From NCBI GenBank assembly GCA_021790625.1, contig JAJYGL010000114.1:1-10595 (forward strand): 10,595 nucleotides of DNA, read 5' to 3'. A program made the position numbers and the translations under genes. This document shows positions 6,406 to 10,595 of this stretch, piece after piece (position 1 is the first letter of the stretch; every line of letters starts with the position of its first letter). The notes below the pieces were generated by a model. The model worked only from the letters and a program-made list of their open reading frames with translations. It had not been told where the DNA came from and made no database searches. The stretch is from Pseudomonadota bacterium. Its GTDB lineage: Bacteria; Pseudomonadota; Gammaproteobacteria; Burkholderiales; Sulfuriferulaceae.

Positions 6406-7041
6406 TCAGGACTGTCCCGACAGGTAAGTTGCCACGGCACGAATCTGCTCATTATCAAGACCGTGCGCCACACCTTTCATGATCGCTGCTTGCGGACGTC
6501 CATCGGTATATTTGATCACATGCAACTGCTTGATGATGTAATTCGCATGCTGCGATGCAATACGCGGGAAATTGTCATGCCCATGCCCATCCGCACCGTG
6601 GCAGGCAAAACATGGGGGCACATTGGTTTCAGGAATGCCGTTGTGGAATATTTTGTTCCCTTGCTCAACCAACGCCGTATCGGTCGGCGCGCCATGCGTG
6701 GGAATCTGGCCATAATAATAACTCGCCAGCTCGGTAATCTGGTTGTCAGTCAGGCTGCGAGCAATCCCCCACATGTATTGCATCGCTTTCGGGTCACTGC
6801 GACCGTGCGAACGAAACGCTTTCAACTGTTCCGTCAAGTATTGCGGTTGCTGCCCCGCCAGGCGCGGAAACTGCGCGTTAATCGAATTTCCACCCGCGCC
6901 ATGACAGAACGAGCACACCTGCACGGCCAACTGCTGACCTGACAAATTCGGGTTGGCCAAATCCCGCGAGTTCTGGATATCAGAACAACCCGACACCAGC
7001 GCAACGCCCCCCAATACCGCAACCGCCATCAATTTCTTCAT
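6406..7041 (-). CDS. diheme cytochrome c4-type lipoprotein
   Basis: A periplasmic electron carrier made of two fused cytochrome c domains. Heme attachment sites are CSFCH (C43, C46, H47) and CFACH (C144, C147, H148). M87 or M90 and M188 are candidate distal ligands. Conserved c4 stretches include FPRLAGQQPQYLTEQLKAFRS and FPRIASQHANYIIKQL. The N-terminus MKKLMAVAVLGGVALVSGC ends in a lipobox (VSGC, lipidated Cys19), so it is probably membrane-anchored, whereas classical c4 is released by signal peptidase I. Three consecutive ATGs exist (7047, 7044, 7041); AGGAG at 7049-7053 is 7 nt from the third, which is chosen. It lies about 55 nt after the porin-cytochrome gene and ends the operon. The likely role is to carry electrons between the outer-membrane cytochrome and a terminal oxidase or bc1 complex; the direction is inferred. 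Confidence 0.93.
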   Translation of the reverse strand: MKKLMAVAVLGGVALVSGCSDIQNSRDLANPNLSGQQLAVQVCSFCHGAGGNSINAQFPRLAGQQPQYLTEQLKAFRSHGRSDPKAMQYMWGIARSLTDNQITELASYYYGQIPTHGAPTDTALVEQGNKIFHNGIPETNVPPCFACHGADGHGHDNFPRIASQHANYIIKQLHVIKYTDGRPQAAIMKGVAHGLDNEQIRAVATYLSGQS

Positions 7042-7048
7042 CATCATT

Positions 7049-7053
7049 CTCCT
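7049..7053 (-). promoter_or_regulatory. ribosome binding site of the cytochrome c4 gene
   Basis: AGGAG on the minus strand, 7 nt before the ATG at 7041 and only 1 nt before the ATG at 7047. It decides for the third of three consecutive Met codons. Confidence 0.7.
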
Positions 7054-7096
7054 AAGTTCGGGTTCAATACGTCATCTCGCCAACTAATCGCTCGCG

Positions 7097-8458
7097 TCAG
7101 AAAGCAGCCCAGACATAAAAGAACGACGTATTATAATCGCCAGGTTTTGACAGTTGCACCGGCATGGTTCCTAGCGCCTGCTGTCCAGCAATGTCACCCA
7201 GCGATGTATATATGGTGTACTGGTATCCTATGCGTACGTTCTGAATCGGAATCCAGAAAACTTCGGGCGTCCACGCCGTCGAACCGTACTGCAGAGTATT
7301 CACCGGACTGGTCGGATTCACATTGTTGGTGCCGTTCGAATACAACAGGGTTACACCATACTTGGCCTCGTAGGTATACGAGGCTTTGGCACGAAACAGC
7401 GAGTTGGTATCCATTGCGGATCCGGCGGCACTGCCATAATTTACAGTTTCATTGATGTCCGACAACTCTACCGTCACCGTATTCGGATCCAGTATGTACT
7501 GATACTGGAAATCCACCATGTTGTCCCGATAGGCATCGTAAGGCCCGCCGTTCAGGTTGCCTTCATACACATCCGGCGCAAAATAAGTGTATCCGATCAT
7601 CGCATTGCTGTTGCCCCAGTCATGCGTCAGCGCAAGCCGTACATAGGGCGCCGTACCGGAAATATAATTCATCGCGCTGGATGGTATGCCTTGAGTCAGG
7701 AACGAAAACACGCCATCACCTGTGCGATAACCGGATACTTCGGCATACACGGTGCGATTCCAGTACACATAGGCGCCCGCGCCCACAGCTTGCTGCGCCA
7801 ACCCCTGATTCAGGATCGGCGAGATGCTGTTATCGCTGCCAAATGACCCAGGCACCGTATTGTATCCCCAGGCAGCAGAACTGTTCCACACGTCTTCCAC
7901 ACCGGGATTGTTGTTCACGCTGACACCAAAAATCAGGTCATTGTTGCCATTGGTGATGTGTTGCGCATAGCGAAAATCGGTGTTATCCGACCCCGCAGTG
8001 CCGGTAAGTGGAAACCAAGTATTATTCTGACCATTGTTGTAGGCATTGTTCCAGGTATATTGCGCCAGCGCACCGATGCTGTCGGTCAGTTTGCCACCAA
8101 AAAACAGACTGGAAGTGGCAAAGGTCAATGCGCCATCATTGGTCACATTACTGCCATTCACCGCCCGATCACCTGGATTCTGCACCGCAGTGAACACGCC
8201 CATGATAGCCAAAGGAACGCTGGCGCGCTGCCCCAGCGTGAAGCCAGTCAATTTAAAGAGGCGCCCATATGGCGTCAATTCCGGGAACTGTCCGCCCACG
8301 TGACACGCCTGACAATTTTGCCCGGTCTGGCGCGCAAACGCAGGCACGGCAGCTGCGTCCATGGAAACAACAGTAGTGGTAACCGCCAACGCCGTCGGCA
8401 GAACCCATTGCAGATGGCGCGCCATCGCGCGCATGCCAGAGGATATGCGATATTTCAT
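7097..8458 (-). CDS. Cyc2-like fused monoheme cytochrome-outer membrane porin
   Basis: A 453-aa exported protein. A signal peptide (about residues 1-37, ending MDAAA) is followed by a short cytochrome domain with one heme site CQACH (C49, C52, H53), in the context VPAFARQTGQNCQACH then PELTPYGRLFKLTGF. That arrangement (FARQTG, CxxCH, P-x-L-T-x-x-G-R-x-F-K-x-x-G) is the hallmark of Cyc2-type porin cytochromes. The remaining ~380 residues are Gly/Asn/Thr/aromatic-rich with alternating hydrophobic positions and end in FFYVWAAF, a C-terminal Phe typical of outer-membrane barrels; this length suits about 16 strands. In Cyc2 the heme domain plugs or sits in the barrel and takes electrons from extracellular Fe(II). 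An upstream ATG (8479) is rejected because the Shine-Dalgarno GGGAG lies inside its first codons. Substrate here is not proven; relatives occur in non-iron oxidisers. Confidence 0.85.
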   Translation of the reverse strand: MKYRISSGMRAMARHLQWVLPTALAVTTTVVSMDAAAVPAFARQTGQNCQACHVGGQFPELTPYGRLFKLTGFTLGQRASVPLAIMGVFTAVQNPGDRAVNGSNVTNDGALTFATSSLFFGGKLTDSIGALAQYTWNNAYNNGQNNTWFPLTGTAGSDNTDFRYAQHITNGNNDLIFGVSVNNNPGVEDVWNSSAAWGYNTVPGSFGSDNSISPILNQGLAQQAVGAGAYVYWNRTVYAEVSGYRTGDGVFSFLTQGIPSSAMNYISGTAPYVRLALTHDWGNSNAMIGYTYFAPDVYEGNLNGGPYDAYRDNMVDFQYQYILDPNTVTVELSDINETVNYGSAAGSAMDTNSLFRAKASYTYEAKYGVTLLYSNGTNNVNPTSPVNTLQYGSTAWTPEVFWIPIQNVRIGYQYTIYTSLGDIAGQQALGTMPVQLSKPGDYNTSFFYVWAAF

Positions 8459-8464
8459 GTTTTT

Positions 8465-8469
8465 CTCCC
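8465..8469 (-). promoter_or_regulatory. ribosome binding site of the porin-cytochrome gene
   Basis: GGGAG on the minus strand, 6 nt upstream of the ATG at 8458. It fixes that start in preference to the in-frame ATG at 8479. Confidence 0.75.
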
Positions 8470-8564
8470 AAAATAACAACTTCCCGAACCGCTGAAAACT
8501 GCCGGTATCATCCTAACCACAACCATAAAGAGAAACACCGTCTTCCAGCGATGCGCACTCTACC

Positions 8565-8577
8565 CGGGGCGACCCCG
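8565..8577. repeat. small GC-rich hairpin in the cytochrome operon leader
   Basis: CGGGG (8565-8569) pairs with CCCCG (8573-8577) around a 3-nt loop. It would lie near the 5' end of a leader of about 120 nt if transcription starts just after the TATACT box at 8589-8594. There is no U-tract, so it is not a terminator; a role in mRNA stability or translation control is only a guess. Apart from this and the elements listed separately, I see nothing in the 8480-8727 gap. Confidence 0.35.
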
Positions 8578-8588
8578 AAACTGGTTTT

Positions 8589-8594
8589 AGTATA
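8589..8594 (-). promoter_or_regulatory. possible -10 box for the cytochrome operon
   Basis: On the minus strand, TATACT in the context CGCTTATACTAAAA lies about 130 nt before the start codon of the porin-cytochrome gene, inside an AT-rich stretch (8581-8680). The -35 position 17 nt upstream (ATGAAT) is poor, so activator dependence would be plausible. An alternative promoter would use TTGACG (complement of 8633-8638) with GAATAT 17 nt downstream. Confidence 0.33.
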
Positions 8595-8633
8595 AGCGAA
8601 TGTAATAAGATATTCATATATCTTTTTAACAAC

Positions 8634-8657
8634 GTCAAACAAAATTTTTTGTTTGAC
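8634..8657. promoter_or_regulatory. perfect 11-bp inverted repeat, candidate operator
   Basis: GTCAAACAAAA (8634-8644) and TTTTGTTTGAC (8647-8657) are exact reverse complements separated by TT. The site lies upstream of the candidate promoters of the cytochrome operon and about 70 bp beyond the lysA stop. It is AT-rich with little hairpin strength, so a dimeric regulator binding site is likelier than a terminator. I do not match it to a known consensus. Confidence 0.5.
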
Positions 8658-8686
8658 AATCTGGTAAATTATTGCTAATGGTGACC

Positions 8687-8712
8687 ACCAAAAGCTGCCA
8701 CCAAAAGCTGCC
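8687..8712. repeat. 13-bp tandem direct repeat beside the lysA 3' hairpin
   Basis: ACCAAAAGCTGCC occurs twice back to back (8687-8699 and 8700-8712). The second copy forms part of the downstream arm of the lysA hairpin, so the arm is effectively duplicated and the first copy could pair alternatively with the arm inside lysA. Confidence 0.75.
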
Positions 8713-8747
8713 GCCAGGAGCAACTGATTAGCCTGGCAACAGCTTTT
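8703..8747 (-). terminator. probable lysA 3' hairpin terminator spanning the stop codon
   Basis: On the minus-strand transcript AAAAGCTGTTGCCAGG (complement of 8732-8747) pairs with CCTGGCGGCAGCTTTT (complement of 8703-8718). All 16 positions pair if two U-G wobbles are allowed, around a 13-nt loop that contains the lysA UAA. The stem ends in UUUU, giving a short U-tract. Unusually, the upstream arm is coding sequence (the last codons of lysA), so translating ribosomes would disrupt it. Strength as a terminator is uncertain. Confidence 0.55.
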
Positions 8748-9960
8748 CGTCACGCCACAACGCGTTTATCTGCTCGCGCTGCCGAATCGGAATAACCTCG
8801 CCATCGCGCAACATGACTTCCGCTGCGCGTGGTCGCGAATTGTAATTTGAACTCATCGACATGCCGTAAGCACCGGCGGATTTTATCGCCAGCAGGTCGC
8901 CTTCCGCCAAAGCCAGTTGACGGTCATGCCCCAGAAAATCGCCTGTTTCACACACCGGCCCCACTATCTGCCAGGCAACCGGCACGGCGTCACGCGGATG
9001 CACCGGCACAATGGCGTGCCATGCTTCATATAATGCTGGACGCATCAAATCGTTCATTGCGGCATCGACAATGGCAAAGTTTTTTTCCAGCCCCGGTTTC
9101 AGATATTCCACTCGGGTCAGCAGTATGCCCGCATTTCCCACCAGTGCACGACCAGGTTCCAACAGCAACGTCAACGGTCGTTGATCCAGTTTTTGTTGTA
9201 TTGCGGCAACATAATTCGCCACAGGAGGGGGCGTTTCCTCGTGATAACGAATGCCCAGCCCGCCGCCCAAATCCAGATGACGTAACACAATCCCTTCGTC
9301 TACCAGCGCATCCACCAGACGAAGTATGCGATCCAGTGCATCGACAAACGGGGTGATCTCGGTCAACTGTGATCCGATATGACAATCGATGCCGATGATT
9401 TCCAGTGCTGGCAGGCTGGCAGCCAGGCGGTACAAACGCAGCGCATCTTCATGCGGAATGCCGAACTTGTTTTCTTTCAGGCCGGTGGAAATATACGGAT
9501 GCGTGCCAGCATCCACGTCGGGGTTTACGCGCAACGAAATCGGCGCGCGCAGACCCAGATCGGCAGCCAGGCGGTTGATGCGATACAATTCCGGCTCGGA
9601 TTCCACGTTGAAGCAACCAATACCCTGTTGCAAGGCAAAAACAATTTCATCTTCCCGTTTGCCAACGCCAGAAAAAACCACTTGGGATGCCTTGCCTCCT
9701 GCGGCCAGCACGCGTTGCAATTCGCCCATCGAAACGATGTCAAACCCTGCACCAAAACCAGCAAACAGTTGTAAAATAGCCAGCGACGGGTTAGCCTTCA
9801 CGGCGTAGCATATTTGGTGCGGTTTGCCGTGCAAGGCATCGTCAAATGCCCGATAATTGCGCACCAGCGTTTCAGCATCATATACATAACATGGTGTACC
9901 ATATTGGTCGGCAATCATGGCAAGGACTGCGGCGTCAAAAGGCAGGAGCGCTGCGTTCAT
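8728..9960 (-). CDS. lysA: diaminopimelate decarboxylase
   Basis: PLP-dependent decarboxylation of meso-diaminopimelate to lysine, the last step of the pathway to which dapF (left part of the window) also belongs. It is 410 aa, normal length. In order: the PLP lysine in CYAVKAN (K55), H194 in CHIGSQL, the glycine loop GGGLG (232-236) that holds the PLP phosphate, EPGRALVGNAG (268-278), the catalytic cysteine motif CETGDFLG (C337), and the C-terminal GAYGMSMSSNYNSRPR. The fold is a TIM barrel plus beta domain and the enzyme acts as a dimer, as is known for the family. The start at 9960 has GGGAG at 9967-9971, 6 nt upstream, and overlaps the lptM stop as ATGA. An lptM-lysA unit next to cyaY is a conserved proteobacterial arrangement. 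Confidence 0.98.
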   Translation of the reverse strand: MNAALLPFDAAVLAMIADQYGTPCYVYDAETLVRNYRAFDDALHGKPHQICYAVKANPSLAILQLFAGFGAGFDIVSMGELQRVLAAGGKASQVVFSGVGKREDEIVFALQQGIGCFNVESEPELYRINRLAADLGLRAPISLRVNPDVDAGTHPYISTGLKENKFGIPHEDALRLYRLAASLPALEIIGIDCHIGSQLTEITPFVDALDRILRLVDALVDEGIVLRHLDLGGGLGIRYHEETPPPVANYVAAIQQKLDQRPLTLLLEPGRALVGNAGILLTRVEYLKPGLEKNFAIVDAAMNDLMRPALYEAWHAIVPVHPRDAVPVAWQIVGPVCETGDFLGHDRQLALAEGDLLAIKSAGAYGMSMSSNYNSRPRAAEVMLRDGEVIPIRQREQINALWRDEKLLPG

Positions 9961-10115
9961 GGCTGGCTCCCGCTCGTTGCCGGCACCCCGGTTTGAACCG
10001 ATACTGCTTGCGCTGATGGTGGTTTTTGAGGAGCCTTTTTAGGCAGGTAGAGCCCGCCCTTGGTGCCGCACGCAGATAACAGCAACAGCAACAACAACAT
10101 TCGCAAGAACCACAT
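9957..10115 (-). CDS. lptM: LptM-type small lipoprotein (YifL family)
   Basis: A 52-aa lipoprotein. The start MWFLRMLLLLLLLSAC is a lipoprotein signal peptide with lipobox LSAC (lipidated Cys16), followed directly by GTKGGLYLPKK. That C-G-x-K-G-x-L-Y-x-P pattern is the hallmark of the LptM/YifL family, which in E. coli assists maturation of the LptD-LptE lipopolysaccharide translocon. The rest is a short Pro/Ser/Gln-rich disordered tail. A GTG at 10139 could extend it by eight residues, but the ATG at 10115 with AAGG 9 nt upstream gives a normal signal sequence. It overlaps lysA by 4 nt. It is divergent from cyaY across about 41 bp. Some pipelines leave such short genes unannotated. Confidence 0.88.
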   Translation of the reverse strand: MWFLRMLLLLLLLSACGTKGGLYLPKKAPQKPPSAQAVSVQTGVPATSGSQP

Positions 10116-10156
10116 GCTACACAACCTTATCACAAACACACAAGGCGCAGTCTAAC

Positions 10157-10477
10157 ATGACAGAATCGGAATTCAACCAGTTAAGTGACGCACTGTTTCA
10201 AACCATCGAAAATCTGCTGGAAGCCGCGAATGGCGAGGTAGATTTTGAACTGGCCGCGGGCAATGTGCTGGAAATCGAATGCGCCGACAGCAAAATCATC
10301 GTCAATCGTCAGCCTGCGCTACACGAAATCTGGGTTGCCGCCCGCTCGGGCGGCTTTCATTACCGCTGGCAAGATGGTGCGTGGCACAATACCCGTGACG
10401 GCAGTGAACTGCTATCGAGTCTGGCTGCGATGCTAAAACAACAATGTCAGGTTACCCTGCCCAACCAGCACCTATGA
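10157..10477 (+). CDS. cyaY: frataxin-like iron donor / iron-sulfur cluster assembly protein
   Basis: The bacterial frataxin, a cytosolic protein that binds iron through an acidic surface and modulates the IscS/IscU iron-sulfur cluster machinery. It is 106 aa, the standard length. The N-terminal helix (residues 1-25, TESEFNQLSDALFQTIENLLEA) carries acidic residues. It is followed by the sheet with DFELAAGNVLEIE, the conserved IIVNRQPALHEIWVA (47-61) and GGFHYRW (65-71), then a closing helix. The Shine-Dalgarno AAGG at 10142-10145 is 11 nt from the ATG, a little far. The next gene, metX, starts within its stop codon (ATGA), so the two are likely one transcript. Confidence 0.96.
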   Translation: MTESEFNQLSDALFQTIENLLEAANGEVDFELAAGNVLEIECADSKIIVNRQPALHEIWVAARSGGFHYRWQDGAWHNTRDGSELLSSLAAMLKQQCQVTLPNQHL

Positions 10478-10595
10478 GCCACGCCACTCCGGACAATCTC
10501 GTCAGCCCACAGACTGCCCACTTTAGCACACCGCTTGAACTGCAATCGGGCGGCACGCTGCCAGACTGGGATCTGGTATACGAAACCCACGGCAC
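10474..10595 (+). CDS. metX: homoserine O-acyltransferase, N-terminal part (cut by window edge)
   Basis: The first 40 codons are visible, reading MSHATPDNLVSPQTAHF then LELQSGGTLPDWDLVYETHG. The V-x-P-Q-x-x-x-F, L-x-L-x-x-G-x-x-L and Y-E-T-x-G pattern is the start of MetX, an alpha/beta-hydrolase-fold enzyme that activates homoserine with acetyl- or succinyl-CoA for methionine synthesis. In Betaproteobacteria this clade is often MetXS, using succinyl-CoA; the specificity residues lie beyond the window. The catalytic Ser/Asp/His are also outside. The start codon overlaps the cyaY stop by 4 nt and has no separate Shine-Dalgarno, implying translational coupling. metW is expected downstream. Confidence 0.88.
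   Translation, partial: MSHATPDNLVSPQTAHFSTPLELQSGGTLPDWDLVYETHG

Noticed and set aside
7958..8476. 172-codon plus-strand open frame antisense to the porin-cytochrome gene
   Set aside because: The opposite strand encodes a complete signal peptide, heme motif and barrel; the plus-strand frame has no recognisable domain.
8508..8753. 81-codon minus-strand open frame in the lysA-cytochrome spacer
   Set aside because: It begins inside the lysA 3' end and runs through the AT-rich promoter region, hairpin and inverted repeat; no ribosome binding site or recognisable protein pattern.

Overview
The window looks like a core chromosomal segment of a betaproteobacterium, most likely in the Nitrosomonadales (Gallionellaceae or a sulfur-oxidiser relative). 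The evidence is moderate GC content, the block metK / two LpxL-type acyltransferases / dapF / DUF484, the block lptM-lysA beside cyaY, a betaproteobacterial MetX start, and a Cyc2-like outer-membrane cytochrome. The placement is inferred from gene content and protein style, not from a search. No tRNA, rRNA, CRISPR array, transposase or att site was seen.

Left part (1-2836, minus strand): a tight operon read right to left. It holds two tandem lipid A late acyltransferases that overlap by 4 nt, then dapF (diaminopimelate epimerase), then the start of a DUF484 gene cut by the window edge and overlapping dapF by 11 nt. It serves envelope and lysine/peptidoglycan precursor synthesis. Divergent from it, about 67 bp away, is metK (SAM synthetase, 2904-4067), followed by a perfect 12-bp hairpin without a U-tract.

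Middle (4164-6220): a small AhpD/carboxymuconolactone decarboxylase-like protein and a phosphate acetyl/butyryltransferase form a two-gene plus-strand unit with no acetate kinase beside it. Convergent to it is an unfamiliar 246-residue protein that reads as three tandem helix-turn-helix-like repeats with an AT-hook-like linker.

Right-middle (6348-8660, minus strand): a two-gene respiratory operon. The first gene encodes a one-heme cytochrome fused to an outer-membrane beta-barrel (Cyc2-like). The second encodes a diheme cytochrome c4-type lipoprotein. A strong intrinsic terminator closes the operon. The 248-bp leader region upstream carries an 11+11 bp inverted repeat and a TATACT -10-like box. 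Together they suggest a route for electrons across the outer membrane, as in Fe(II) oxidation. This is the most interesting part of the window.

Right end (8728-10595): lptM-lysA on the minus strand, overlapping by 4 nt, with a long hairpin over the lysA stop whose downstream arm is tandemly duplicated. Divergent from them are cyaY (frataxin) and the first 40 codons of metX, again with a 4-nt overlap. With metK, dapF and lysA, the window is rich in aspartate-family (lysine/methionine/SAM) metabolism.
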